64,000 nucleotides of DNA from Alphaproteobacteria bacterium. GTDB taxonomy: Bacteria; Pseudomonadota; Alphaproteobacteria; Rhizobiales; Rhizobiaceae. This document shows, in pieces, positions 35,084-44,459 of this stretch. The stretch's first letter is position 1, and every line of letters starts with the position of its first letter. Location of the stretch: positions 1 to 64,000 of the forward strand of contig JAJRQF010000123.1 of the NCBI GenBank assembly GCA_024280375.1. The letters are read 5' to 3'. Under the pieces are notes generated by a model that did no database searches, was not told where the DNA came from, and worked only from the letters and a program-made list of their open reading frames with translations. A program made the position numbers and the translations under genes.

Positions 35084-37078
35084 ATGCTGAAGAAGATTTC
35101 TTACCTGTTTGTTGCCCTGATTATTACACTGGTTGGCGCAGGTGCCTGGGTAAATCGATCAATATCTCCAACCCATTCAGCGCTGGTTAGTGCCGATCTT
35201 CCGCCGCTAATTCCAATGCGCGAGCTCTATGCAAATACGGCTTCCAGTTGGCGCTACAGGTTATCACCAGACGGCACAAAAATGTCCTGGCTGGAATCCA
35301 AATGGTTCAAACCAGCCCTTTGGGTAAAATCCATAAATGGCGATAAGACAAATATTTTCAATACCGATGATGAAGTGCGCTGGTATGCTTGGTCGAGCGA
35401 TAGTCGGTATCTGGTTTATCAGGCAGACCGTGACGGGTGGGAAAACGATGTGCTTGTCTCGATTGATACCCAGAAACCAAATTCAAAGCCCCGCAGCTAT
35501 GAATTTGGCAAAGATGTAAAATCATTCTTTTATAAAATTCCCAAGGATTCCGGCTCCACAGTTTTAATTGGCCACAATGCGCGAGACCGGTCGCGGTTTG
35601 ACCTGTTCAAGCTCGATTTATCGAGCGGCGAAACCACATCTATTGATATTAGTGTTGAAGAGGGAGTGTACTGGCATATCACCAGTTCCGGCGAGGTTTA
35701 TGCCCGGACCAGATATATAAGCGGTGCAGACTGGCGTTTTGAAGTTAAGGAAAAGGACGGCTGGCGGGAAATTCTACGAGGCACATTTGAAGATATTTTC
35801 GACCCGGTTTCAGACCCGGATGAAAATGGAGTTTCCTATGCAATATCCAATCTTGGACGTGATAAATCAGCACTTGTGAAGGTCGACTTAAAAAATGGTA
35901 AAGAAGAGCTGGTTGATCAGCATCAAGATGTTGATTATGGGCGGATCATTTTAGATGTGAAAACACAAAAGCCGCTAATGGCAATGCTTAATCCTGGCTA
36001 TCAGGAGCGGCGGTATTTTGATGACAATTACAAGGCGATGATCAAGCCACTCAAATTGCCCAAAAATGCAGCGCTTCATATCGTTTCTGCCACAAAGGAC
36101 CAATCGAAGTTGCTGGTTCTAGTTGAGGAGGCGGAAGCAGGTTTCGAAACCAGATTGATTGATCGTAAATCCGGCAAGGTTTCAATTGTTTCAACACCGA
36201 CCATTGCAAAGCTCAGAGATCAGATACCCCCTGTGAAGCCCGTATTTATTACCGCTAAAGATGGCTTGAAAATACCTGCGTTTTTGTCCGTGCCCAAAGG
36301 CGTCAAAGGTCCGGTGCCCTTGGTCATTACAATTCACGGAGGCCCGGTGGCCCGTGCCTATGGTGGTTGGAAAAGCTCACGGATTTGGATGAACAATCGC
36401 GGTTATGCGGTCCTTGATGTGAATTACCGAAGTTCATCCGGCTATGGCCGTAAATTCCGCGAGGCAGCCATTGGTGAAGTCTCGCGAAAGATGGATCAGG
36501 ATATTTTGGATGCACGGCAATGGGCGATTGATCAGGGCATTGCTGATCCTGAAAAAGTCGCCGTGTTCGGCGGTAGCTTTGGCGGGTTGAAGGTTTTAAC
36601 CGCCATGAGCCGTAATCCCGATCTCTATGCAGCAGGAATTGACATCAATGGTATCAGCGATATTTTGTCGATGTTGCAGGAAGTGCCGGTCTATTGGCGC
36701 GGCTGGCCGGATTGGTATCGCAAATATATCGGCAACCCAGATAATGCCGAGGATAAAAAGAATATTATTGAGCGTTCTCCGCTGACCTATGCGGAGAAAT
36801 TGAACAAGCCGTTGCTTATTATTCAAGGCACAAATGATGTGCGGGTAATTCGCAATCAGGCTGATAAAATGGTGAATGCACTGAAAAAACACAATGCGCC
36901 CTATGAATATGTGTTGCTAAAGGGGGCCGGGCACCAGTTTCGCAATTGGGGTTGGCAAAATCGCATAATTACAGCGCGGATTATGGAACGGTTTTTGGCT
37001 AAACACCTTGGCGGCCGGGCCGATGGTTTCGATTACGCAGAGACCGGTGCTCATATTTTGAAATTTGTCGGACTGTAA
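35084..37078 (+). CDS. S9-family serine peptidase (acylaminoacyl/prolyl oligopeptidase type)
   Basis: A 664-residue peptidase. An N-terminal hydrophobic segment (ISYLFVALIITLVGAGAW) makes it exported or membrane-anchored. A beta-propeller part with WD40-like repeats follows (for example ASSWRYRLSPDGTKMSWLESKW, YAWSSDSRYLVYQADRDG). The alpha/beta-hydrolase domain starts near residue 390, has the nucleophile S498 in GGSFGG, the acid in GTNDVRV and the His in GAGHQF near the end. It probably cleaves short peptides in the periplasm. Nine bases separate its stop from the convergent Tat protein gene. Confidence 0.92.
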   Translation: MLKKISYLFVALIITLVGAGAWVNRSISPTHSALVSADLPPLIPMRELYANTASSWRYRLSPDGTKMSWLESKWFKPALWVKSINGDKTNIFNTDDEVRWYAWSSDSRYLVYQADRDGWENDVLVSIDTQKPNSKPRSYEFGKDVKSFFYKIPKDSGSTVLIGHNARDRSRFDLFKLDLSSGETTSIDISVEEGVYWHITSSGEVYARTRYISGADWRFEVKEKDGWREILRGTFEDIFDPVSDPDENGVSYAISNLGRDKSALVKVDLKNGKEELVDQHQDVDYGRIILDVKTQKPLMAMLNPGYQERRYFDDNYKAMIKPLKLPKNAALHIVSATKDQSKLLVLVEEAEAGFETRLIDRKSGKVSIVSTPTIAKLRDQIPPVKPVFITAKDGLKIPAFLSVPKGVKGPVPLVITIHGGPVARAYGGWKSSRIWMNNRGYAVLDVNYRSSSGYGRKFREAAIGEVSRKMDQDILDARQWAIDQGIADPEKVAVFGGSFGGLKVLTAMSRNPDLYAAGIDINGISDILSMLQEVPVYWRGWPDWYRKYIGNPDNAEDKKNIIERSPLTYAEKLNKPLLIIQGTNDVRVIRNQADKMVNALKKHNAPYEYVLLKGAGHQFRNWGWQNRIITARIMERFLAKHLGGRADGFDYAETGAHILKFVGL

Positions 37079-37087
37079 ACGGGGCTT

Positions 37088-38479
37088 CTAGCTCACCAGA
37101 TTGCCTTTGACGGTTAGATGATCAAACCCGCTGGAACTTGCAAGCGCCAGATCCTTGGTGACTGCTTTTGACCATTCGTGACCGACAATCGCACCGCCCG
37201 GTGCATCGCGGATGACATTATTGGTAATCAACGCTTCGCCGGCCCCTTTTACCACTGATACGGCGATGCCTTCGCCCGCATTGCGAATAACATTGGCATT
37301 GGCGACCACATCACGCAGATAAGGCCCCCAGCCGAGATTAATGCCATAAAGCGGGGCGTTTTCAATCACATTACCGGTGACGCTGGTATCGGCCTCAACC
37401 GAAATGCCAATGCCAAAGCCCGGTTGATCAGCATCATACGGCCCTTTGGTTTTCAAGTTGCGAATGAGGTTGTTGGAAACGACCGACATGCGCCCGCCCT
37501 GCAGAAAATTGGCGACCGAAACGCCCATTGTGGCGCTGTCGACGATATTGTTGGAAATAACCGCCCCTTCAAACTCAAATTCTGAATAGAGCGCAGTCTC
37601 CCCAAGTCTGGTGCAATTATTACCGAGAATTTGCACATTATTACCGCCATTGGAGCGCACAGCCGAAAACGCGCAATCGCTGATGCGGTTATTGTTCACC
37701 AGCACCGAATGAGCGCGGAAAATATTAATCCCGTTGCCCCATTGGCCAGTGCCACCATTGACGGATTTAATTCGCTCAACCCGGTTGCCGGTAACAATGG
37801 AATTGTCTTCGCCCGCCGTCCAGCGATGCACAAGTATGCCGCCATTGGCGCAATCGGCGACCACATTATTGATAATTTGCAGGCCTGTGGCTTCAACCGA
37901 ATAGATGCCTGCATCACCTCCTGCACCGGTAATGCTGCAGCGTTCAATGCGCCCGCCCGAGCGTTCCAGCTTTATGCCGCTGGTCATCGAGCCTATAATG
38001 TCGCAATTATCAATCACCACATGACGGCAATTTATGGCATGAACCAGCCCGCCGGCGGGGTCGTTGAAGCGTCGGTTTGCCCCGTCGATCACCAGCCCGG
38101 TAAGCGAAAAATGATCGCAGTTTTCAGCCGTTAGAAAATGGCCGTCACCCCCATATACCAGCTTGGATGCACCGGGCACGCCGGTAATTCTGGTGCGCTT
38201 TGGCAATTTTAGATTGGAGGCCACATAGGTGCCGGGTGGCAGAAACAGCGGTTTATCCTCTTCTGCGGCCCGATTCAGTACATTTTGCAGAACCTTGCTT
38301 TGGTCATCCCATGCCCCCGGGCGCACGCCAAATTGAGAGGCGTCCAAAGACCCGCGCAGCGAAATGTTTTGAAACAACGGAATTTCGGCTTTGGCAACAG
38401 CAGGTAGCGTTGTTGCGAGCGCTGCAAGACCAGCACTTTTGCCAAAACCCTTTAAAAAACGTCTTCTGTCCAGTGCCAT
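37088..38479 (-). CDS. TIGR03808-type Tat-exported right-handed beta-helix protein
   Basis: A 463-residue protein with a twin-arginine signal (DRRRFLKGFGKSAGLAALATTLPAVA) and a long right-handed beta-helix made of repeated NNVI/GN-type coils such as GNRVERIKSVNGG, NNNRISDCAFSAV and NNLIRNLK. The N-terminal part, FGVRPGAWDDQSKVLQNVLNRAAEEDKPLFLPPGTYVAS, is the pectate-lyase-3-like entry. Proteins of this family are common in rhizobia and of unknown function, probably periplasmic or surface polysaccharide-related. Being Tat-exported, it folds before export. Confidence 0.9.
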   Translation of the reverse strand: MALDRRRFLKGFGKSAGLAALATTLPAVAKAEIPLFQNISLRGSLDASQFGVRPGAWDDQSKVLQNVLNRAAEEDKPLFLPPGTYVASNLKLPKRTRITGVPGASKLVYGGDGHFLTAENCDHFSLTGLVIDGANRRFNDPAGGLVHAINCRHVVIDNCDIIGSMTSGIKLERSGGRIERCSITGAGGDAGIYSVEATGLQIINNVVADCANGGILVHRWTAGEDNSIVTGNRVERIKSVNGGTGQWGNGINIFRAHSVLVNNNRISDCAFSAVRSNGGNNVQILGNNCTRLGETALYSEFEFEGAVISNNIVDSATMGVSVANFLQGGRMSVVSNNLIRNLKTKGPYDADQPGFGIGISVEADTSVTGNVIENAPLYGINLGWGPYLRDVVANANVIRNAGEGIAVSVVKGAGEALITNNVIRDAPGGAIVGHEWSKAVTKDLALASSSGFDHLTVKGNLVS

Positions 38480-38646
38480 CTAGGTTCACTCCCACTAAGT
38501 TAGGGAATGAAATGCATTGATCGTGCCAGTTGTTTTGTCCCAAATCGGGATTCTTTTGTGTGGATATCCAAAACCAATTGCAGGATTGAAATCAGCGATC
38601 TATAAGCATGGATTGATCCAATCCACTTGCGTAAACGAGGTATAAT

Positions 38647-40200
38647 ATGGCCGTTGAATGGGGCTCTGCAAAAAAGGGCATGTTTGAAGAAGGAAAAATT
38701 TACCTCGGCACCAGTCGCAAGCCAGATGACAGTTTACAAAAACCAGAATTTTTGAAGCTGAAATATGCAAACCGTCACGGGTTGATTACCGGGGCCACCG
38801 GTACGGGTAAAACCGTATCGCTACAGATTTTGGCGGAAGGTTTTTCCAATGCTGGTGTGCCAGTATTCTGCGCCGATGTTAAGGGCGATCTGGCAGGTCT
38901 TGCAGCCGTCGGCAATATGGAAGATTTTCTGGTCGAACGGGCTGAAGATATTGGCCTTGACGATTATGAAGCCCAGGAATTTCCAGTCGTATTCTGGGAC
39001 CTTTTCGGCAAACAGGGCCATCCAATCCGCACCACAATTTCCGATATGGGTCCGCTATTGCTGTCGCGGTTGATGGATATGTCTGTTGCCCAGGAAGGCG
39101 TGCTGAACATTGCTTTCCGCATCGCCGATGAAGACGGATTGATGTTGCTCGATCTGAAAGACTTGCAATCTTTGCTTGCCAATATGGCCAGTCGTTCAGA
39201 GGAAATTTCCGGCCGTTATGGCAATGTTTCCAAGGCCTCGGTTGGCGCAATTCAACGCTCGCTGCTGGTGCTGGAAAATCAGGGCGGCGCTAATTTCTTT
39301 GGCGAACCGGCGCTCGATATTAAAGATATCATGCGCACCACGCGCGATGGTCGAGGCGCGATTAACGTGCTTGCAGCCGATCAGTTGATGATGTCGCCAA
39401 GACTTTATGCAACATTCCTGCTGTGGCTTTTGTCCGAATTGTTTGAAGAGCTGCCTGAGGTTGGCAATACTGACAAACCTAAACTGGTTTTCTTTTTCGA
39501 CGAGGCGCATTTGCTGTTTGATGGTGCGCCAAAAATTCTGGTCGACCGGGTGGAGCAGGTGGTGAAACTCATTCGTTCGAAGGGCGTTGGGGTTTATTTT
39601 GTCACCCAGAACCCGCTGGATGTGCCAGATGGCGTGTTGGCCCAATTGGGCAATCGCGTTCAACATGCGCTTCGCGCCTATACGCCGCGCGAGCAAAAGG
39701 CGGTTAAAACTGCGGCGGATACTTTCCGCCCCAATCCGGATTTCGATTGCTTTGAAACAATCACCAAGCTGGGGGTTGGCGAGGCGCTGGTCTCGACCCT
39801 GATGAAAAAAGGCGTGCCCTCCATTGTGCAGCGCACGCTCATTCGCCCCCCAAGCTCGAGGCTTGGTGTATTGAGCGAACGCGAGCGTCGCAAAATCTTG
39901 GATATGAGCCCGGTATCGGGCTTGTATGACGAGACGGTGGATCGCGAATCGGCTTTTGAGGTTTTGAAAAAGCGTGCAAATGAGCGTGCCAAGGCTGAAG
40001 ATGCAGAACGAAAGCGCGAGGATGAAGAAAAAATCCGCAAGGCTGGCAGTCGCAAACGCGAGCGGGTATCAAAACCACGTCGTTCAGGGCGTCAGTCTGT
40101 TGCCGAGGCGGCGATTAAATCTGTGACCCGTTCAATTGCATCTTCGCTCGGTCGCGCGCTGGTGCGAGGCATATTGGGCAGCATTAAGCGCGGTTTTTAG
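38647..40200 (+). CDS. DUF853/HerA-like ATPase
   Basis: A 517-residue P-loop ATPase of the FtsK/HerA superfamily. The N-terminus EEGKIYLGTSRK is the family lead-in. Walker A GATGTGKT is near residue 49, Walker B FFFDEAHLLF near 284, and the sensor region TQNPLDVPDGVLAQLGNRVQHALRAYTPREQK follows. The C-terminal ~90 residues are basic and low-complexity (RKRERVSKPRRSGRQ), suggesting nucleic-acid or membrane contact. DUF853 proteins are widespread in alphaproteobacteria with no proven function; a DNA translocase role is inferred. Start: GAGGTATAAT before the ATG. Confidence 0.9.
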   Translation: MAVEWGSAKKGMFEEGKIYLGTSRKPDDSLQKPEFLKLKYANRHGLITGATGTGKTVSLQILAEGFSNAGVPVFCADVKGDLAGLAAVGNMEDFLVERAEDIGLDDYEAQEFPVVFWDLFGKQGHPIRTTISDMGPLLLSRLMDMSVAQEGVLNIAFRIADEDGLMLLDLKDLQSLLANMASRSEEISGRYGNVSKASVGAIQRSLLVLENQGGANFFGEPALDIKDIMRTTRDGRGAINVLAADQLMMSPRLYATFLLWLLSELFEELPEVGNTDKPKLVFFFDEAHLLFDGAPKILVDRVEQVVKLIRSKGVGVYFVTQNPLDVPDGVLAQLGNRVQHALRAYTPREQKAVKTAADTFRPNPDFDCFETITKLGVGEALVSTLMKKGVPSIVQRTLIRPPSSRLGVLSERERRKILDMSPVSGLYDETVDRESAFEVLKKRANERAKAEDAERKREDEEKIRKAGSRKRERVSKPRRSGRQSVAEAAIKSVTRSIASSLGRALVRGILGSIKRGF

Positions 40201-40239
40201 TCACTAAAAATTCAGGTTCAAATATATTGGAGTTCAGTT

Positions 40240-41730
40240 GTGAGTGATAATAACGCCTATGCGTCTCTGCTTGCCCATTTGAAGAAAACCAACGCCCTGT
40301 CGCAGGCCGCCGGAGTGATTTCCTGGGATCAGGAAACCATGATGCCAAAAAACGGGGCACCGGCACGCGCCGAACAAATGGCGGCTCTTGCTTCCATTGT
40401 TCACGAGCGTAACTGTGATCCCAAAATTGCTGAATGGTGTGCGGCAATTGATCAGAGCGATCTCGATCTTGTCGGCAAGGCTAATTTGCGTGAAGCCAAA
40501 CGCACCCACCAACGCGCAACCCGTATTCCCGCCCGCCTGGCTGAAGAAATAGCCCGCGCAACAGCACTGGGGCAGGGGATATGGGCAAAGGCACGGGCCG
40601 CAGAAAATGTGGATGATTTTCTTCCAACGCTTGAAGAAATTCTCAAGCTGCGCCGCGAAGAGGCCTCCGTATTAAGTGAAGCCGGTGATGATTTGTATGA
40701 TGCTTTGCTGGATGATTATGAGCCGGAAATGAAAACCGCGCCCCTGGCCGAATTGCTTGGGCGGTTGCGTCCGCATTTGACCTCTTTGCGGGAGAAAATC
40801 ACCGACAGCGGAAAAGAAATCAAGCCGCTCAAAGGCGATTTTAATGATTCTGCTCAGATGGAAATGGCCCGCAGGCTGGCCAGTGTTTTCAATTATGATT
40901 GGGATTCGGGACGTGTAGACAAGGCGGTTCATCCGTTTTCTTCCGGTTACCGCAGCGACAGCCGCATCACCACAAGGGTTGTGCTGGATCACGTTTTTGA
41001 TTGCATGTATTCGACTGTCCACGAAGTCGGCCATGCCAATTATGAAGCCGGTCGCGACCCAAAAATGGACCTGATGCCCGCCGGTGGCTATGCCTCAATG
41101 GGTATTCACGAAAGCCAAAGCCGGATGCTGGAAAACCAGATTGGCAGGAGCCATCCGTTCATGGATTGGCTCTATCCACAAATGCTGGAAGTCTTTGGTG
41201 ATATTGGTGTTTCTTCGCCGGATGAGCTTTTTGCCGTGGTCAATGAGGTCACGCCGGGCTACATTCGAACCGAGGCCGATGAGGTGCATTACAATTTGCA
41301 TGTGATGATGCGCTTTGATCTCGAACTTGCGATGATCCGCGGTGATTTACAGGTTGGTGATCTGGAAGGCGCATGGAATGAGCGCTATCTGGCTGATTTT
41401 GGCCGGGCTGTCGACAAACCCTCAAATGGTGTTTTGCAAGACGTGCATTGGTCGTGCGGATTGTTTGGTTATTTCCCAACCTATTCGCTCGGCAATATTT
41501 TTGCTGGAGAGATTTTTGCGACGATGAGCGGCGCAATTTCTGACCTCGATGGCAAAATTTCCAGCGGCAATCTGGATGAAATCTCAACCTGGCTGAACCG
41601 CGAAGTGCATCAACACGGCCATGTTTATTCAGCCCAGGATTTGATGCAAAAAATTTGCGGTAAAGCGCCGGATGAACTAGCCTTGGCCAAATATCTGGAT
41701 GCCAAATTTGGTGGGATGTATGGAATTTGA
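40240..41730 (+). CDS. M32 thermostable carboxypeptidase (Taq type), 3' end rearranged
   Basis: A 496-residue zinc metallocarboxypeptidase removing C-terminal residues from peptides. HEVGH is at 261-265 and the family sequences HPFSSGYRSDSRITTR, ESQSRMLENQIGRS and YVRTEADEVHYNLH-like stretches are present. The start is GTG at 40240 with GGAG seven bases upstream. The gene's last 66 bases are the first of three tandem copies: two copies end KFGGMYGI, the third (41977-42042) ends KFGELYEV. The GELYEV end is probably ancestral and this gene now ends on a duplicated, slightly altered tail. The change affects only the last residues, so activity is likely intact. Confidence 0.92.
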   Translation: MSDNNAYASLLAHLKKTNALSQAAGVISWDQETMMPKNGAPARAEQMAALASIVHERNCDPKIAEWCAAIDQSDLDLVGKANLREAKRTHQRATRIPARLAEEIARATALGQGIWAKARAAENVDDFLPTLEEILKLRREEASVLSEAGDDLYDALLDDYEPEMKTAPLAELLGRLRPHLTSLREKITDSGKEIKPLKGDFNDSAQMEMARRLASVFNYDWDSGRVDKAVHPFSSGYRSDSRITTRVVLDHVFDCMYSTVHEVGHANYEAGRDPKMDLMPAGGYASMGIHESQSRMLENQIGRSHPFMDWLYPQMLEVFGDIGVSSPDELFAVVNEVTPGYIRTEADEVHYNLHVMMRFDLELAMIRGDLQVGDLEGAWNERYLADFGRAVDKPSNGVLQDVHWSCGLFGYFPTYSLGNIFAGEIFATMSGAISDLDGKISSGNLDEISTWLNREVHQHGHVYSAQDLMQKICGKAPDELALAKYLDAKFGGMYGI

Positions 41731-42042
41731 AACAGGATAGCAGCACAAGTGCTGCCGGGCAATCAGCCCGCGCCATCGCAGGCGTGAACGCAGTGAACTG
41801 CCGTGAGATAATAATTCAAAGCGTCGGATGAACTAGCCTTGGCCAAATATTTGGATGCCAAATTCGGTGGGATGTATGGAATTTGAAACAGGAAAGCAGC
41901 ACAAGTGCTGCCGGGCAATCAGCCCGCGCCATCGCAGGCGTGAACGCAGTGAACTGCCGTGAGATAATAATTCAAAGCGCCGGATGAACTGGCATTGGCT
42001 AAATATCTGGATGCGAAATTTGGTGAGTTATACGAGGTTTAA
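41665..42042 (+). repeat. 156-bp tandem repeat at the end of the M32 gene (2.4 copies)
   Basis: The unit consists of the last 66 bases of the M32 gene followed by a 90-base non-coding element. Copy 1 is 41665-41820, copy 2 is 41821-41976 (about four substitutions), and a third 66-base gene-tail copy, 41977-42042, is more diverged and ends in TAA. Each 90-base element holds perfect hairpins: GCAGCAC-AA-GTGCTGC, CGGGC-AATCA-GCCCG and GCAGT-GA-ACTGC. Copy 3 abuts the stop codon of the convergent dehalogenase gene. Confidence 0.92.
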
Positions 42043-42699
42043 TCAATCAATTATCCCGTTTAAATCATCCACCACTTTAGCCGGCGAAAAGTCACGATAT
42101 TCATCTGGCTGCCTGGTACGGTTGATCCATATGGTGCGAAATCCGAAATTAACGGCTGCCGCCACATCCCAGCGATTAGACGATTGGTAGGATATCTCGA
42201 CCGCTTTCATGCCAAACTCTTCTTCGGTCATTTGATAAACCGCGCTGTTTGCCTTGAATGTGGATATCCGGTCGACAGAAATGACCGCATCCAAAAGTTC
42301 ATCGAGCCCGGCCGATTTAACCGCCGCTTCCAGCATGTCGCTTGAGCCGTTGGACAGGATTGCAAGTTTTGCCCCATCGGCTTTAAGTTTGGCCAGAACC
42401 GCCGGCACTTCGGCGTAGCAATCAAGTGTCCAATAGGCATCTAATAGAGATTGGCGGGTAGAGCGGTCGGCAGATGGCACCTTTTCAAATGCGAAATCGA
42501 GTGCCTGTTCGGTCAGCGACCAGAAATCCTTATAGGCGCCGATTGTGCCGCGTATCCAAGAATATTCCAGCTGCTTGATACGCCAAATATCAGACAATTG
42601 AGCAGCATCCTTGCCGATTTCATCGCTGTATCGGCGCACGGCCGCATGTACATCAAACAAAGTTCCGTAGGCATCAAAAACATAAGCTTTATAGGTCAA
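42043..42699 (-). CDS. Haloacid dehalogenase type II
   Basis: A 218-residue HAD-superfamily hydrolase of the (S)-2-haloacid dehalogenase branch. The nucleophile aspartate is in VFDAYGTLFDV at about residues 8-18, then LSNGSSDML (motif II), the lysine in STFKANSAVYQM and SSNRWDVAAAVNFGFRTIWINR (motif IV). Converting 2-halo acids to hydroxy acids is the family reaction, but many members act on other substrates. Its stop codon lies right at the end of the repeat array. It is divergent from the aminotransferase gene. Confidence 0.88.
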   Translation of the reverse strand: MTYKAYVFDAYGTLFDVHAAVRRYSDEIGKDAAQLSDIWRIKQLEYSWIRGTIGAYKDFWSLTEQALDFAFEKVPSADRSTRQSLLDAYWTLDCYAEVPAVLAKLKADGAKLAILSNGSSDMLEAAVKSAGLDELLDAVISVDRISTFKANSAVYQMTEEEFGMKAVEISYQSSNRWDVAAAVNFGFRTIWINRTRQPDEYRDFSPAKVVDDLNGIID

Positions 42700-42804
42700 A
42701 TCACTCTCCCCTAATTGTTTTTATTTGACGGCAGGAATTTGATTGCGTCAAGCCGCATTTGAGGATTACAACTACATTAAGATTTCAATTCGGAGTGATG
42801 AAAA

Positions 42805-43662
42805 ATGGTAGAATGGTCTGAAACCTGGACATATATTGACGGCGACTGGCTTGAGGGAAACCCACAGATCATTGGCCCAAGAGATCATGCGGCGTGGCTT
42901 GGTACAACCGTTTTTGATGGCGCGCGTTCTTTTGAAGGTGTTACCCCTGATCTCGATTTGCATTGCGAGCGGGTTAATAAATCGGCCCTTGCGCTGGGTT
43001 TAAAGCCGACCATGGATTCAGATGAAATATATTCGCTTGCCAAGGAAGGGGTTGCGAAATTCTCCGCTGATACGGCACTTTATATTCGCCCCATGTATTG
43101 GGCGGTTGACGGGCTTGCCAATGCGGTGGCCGCCGATCCGGAATCCACACGGTTTTGCCTTTGTTTGTATGATACGCCGATGCCGGATATGCCAACCGGG
43201 TTTTCGGTCAATGTATCGTCATTTCGCCGCCCGACACTGGAATGCATGCCGGTTAATGCCAAAGCCGGTTGCCTTTATCCAAACAATGCGCGCGCGCTCA
43301 CCAAGGCCCGCGCCGAAGGTTATGATAACACTTTGCTGCTTGATATGCTGGGCAATGTGGCAGAACTTGCCACCGCCAATATTTTCATGGTCAAGGATGG
43401 TGTGGTTTTAACGCCCGCACCAAATGGTACATTTTTATCCGGCATTACCCGTCGGCGCAGCATAATTTTGATGCGTGAAGCGGGCCTTGAAGTGGTGGAA
43501 ACCACATTGTCAGTTAAGGATTTTGAAGAAGCTGATGAGATTTTCTCAACCGGCAATTATTCCAAAGTCATGCCGATAAATAAGTTTCTTAATCGGGAAT
43601 TGCAGCCCGGTCCGGTCGCGGCCAAAGCCAAGAAAATGTATTGGGATTGGGCCCACGCCTAA
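42805..43662 (+). CDS. Class IV (branched-chain) aminotransferase
   Basis: A 285-residue PLP enzyme of the IlvE/DAAT/ADCL fold. The start MVEWSETWTYIDGDWLEG and the GTTVFDGARSFEGVTPDL segment are those of alphaproteobacterial branched-chain aminotransferases. The PLP-binding lysine is K153 in NAKAGCLYPN, and phosphate-binding TANIFMVKDGV and TFLSGITRRRSIILM follow. Most likely it transfers amino groups between branched-chain amino acids and 2-oxoglutarate; D-amino-acid transaminase activity cannot be excluded. It is a single gene with GGAG before the ATG. Confidence 0.88.
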   Translation: MVEWSETWTYIDGDWLEGNPQIIGPRDHAAWLGTTVFDGARSFEGVTPDLDLHCERVNKSALALGLKPTMDSDEIYSLAKEGVAKFSADTALYIRPMYWAVDGLANAVAADPESTRFCLCLYDTPMPDMPTGFSVNVSSFRRPTLECMPVNAKAGCLYPNNARALTKARAEGYDNTLLLDMLGNVAELATANIFMVKDGVVLTPAPNGTFLSGITRRRSIILMREAGLEVVETTLSVKDFEEADEIFSTGNYSKVMPINKFLNRELQPGPVAAKAKKMYWDWAHA

Positions 43663-43788
43663 AGTGGGGTTAAAATCGGTCATCTCTTAATGGAAACAGT
43701 TTGGTCGATAAGTTCGACCCGGTGCTTATGCGCCGCACCCACGTAGGCCGTGCGAAGCACGAATTGCCGTGAGTGAAAACAAACTTGA

Positions 43789-43813
43789 GCGATTCCATCT
43801 AAAAATGAATCGC
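43789..43813. terminator. Bidirectional hairpin between aminotransferase and msrB
   Basis: GCGATTC and GAATCGC form a perfect seven-base stem around an 11-base AT-rich loop, placed one base from the msrB stop codon and 126 bases after the aminotransferase stop. The whole 43663-43788 stretch before it is hairpin-rich (GGTCGA-TAAGT-TCGACC, CGTGC-GAA-GCACG) and shares GAA(C/T)TGCCGTGAG with the 41731 element. The lack of a T-run makes termination by this hairpin uncertain. Confidence 0.45.
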
Positions 43814-43814
43814 C

Positions 43815-44342
43815 CTAGCTCACTGTCGGATTGAACTGCAACGCGATGCCATTCAGGCAATGTCGCTTGCCGGTTGGTTCTGGTCCATCGTTGAATATGT
43901 GGCCAAAATGGCTGCCACAACGGCGGCAATGCACTTCCAGCCGGGTTGAGAAAAACGTGTTGTCTTCCTTGGTGAGTACCGCGTTTTCAAGCGATTGCCA
44001 AAAACTTGGCCATCCGGTTTTGCTGTCATATTTGGTTTGTGAAGAATAGGCAGGCAAATCGCATCCGGCGCAGTGATATGTGCCCGGGCGTTTTTCGCTG
44101 AGCAGCGGGCTTGAGCCTTTTCGCTCTGTCGCTTCTTCACGCAAAATGGCAAACTGATTGGGCGTTAGCAGCGCCTTCCATTCTTTAATAGAACGTGTGA
44201 TTTCAAATGCTTTTTGGGTTTCTGCAGCCGTCGCTGTTTTTGCTGGTGCAAGCCCAAAGGTCACCAGTCCGGCCAGTGCAGATGAACGCTTCAGAAATTC
44301 ACGACGGCTGGTCTTTGTTTTGAGTTGAGATTTATTTGACAT
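43815..44342 (-). CDS. msrB: Tat-exported peptide-methionine (R)-S-oxide reductase
   Basis: Reduces methionine-R-sulfoxide in proteins. The 175-residue precursor has a twin-arginine signal (TSRREFLKRSSALAGLVTFGLAPA), so it folds and acts in the periplasm. The MsrB domain has zinc cysteine pairs CAGC and CRRC, TGWPSFW, FGHIFNDGPEPTGKRHCLNG with the catalytic Cys in RHC. A periplasmic MsrB is less usual than cytoplasmic ones, and it needs an electron donor not visible here. It follows the fasciclin gene on the same strand after 117 bases, in line with the sigma/anti-sigma genes. Confidence 0.93.
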   Translation of the reverse strand: MSNKSQLKTKTSRREFLKRSSALAGLVTFGLAPAKTATAAETQKAFEITRSIKEWKALLTPNQFAILREEATERKGSSPLLSEKRPGTYHCAGCDLPAYSSQTKYDSKTGWPSFWQSLENAVLTKEDNTFFSTRLEVHCRRCGSHFGHIFNDGPEPTGKRHCLNGIALQFNPTVS

Positions 44343-44459
44343 GATATTCTCCGGTAATTTCAGACCCTAAAATTGTGCCTCGCCCGCCAGGCTTTACCCC
44401 AGCCATATCAGCGGCGAGCGAGGATATACTAAGATTTCAAGTGGGTTGAACTCTTAGTA

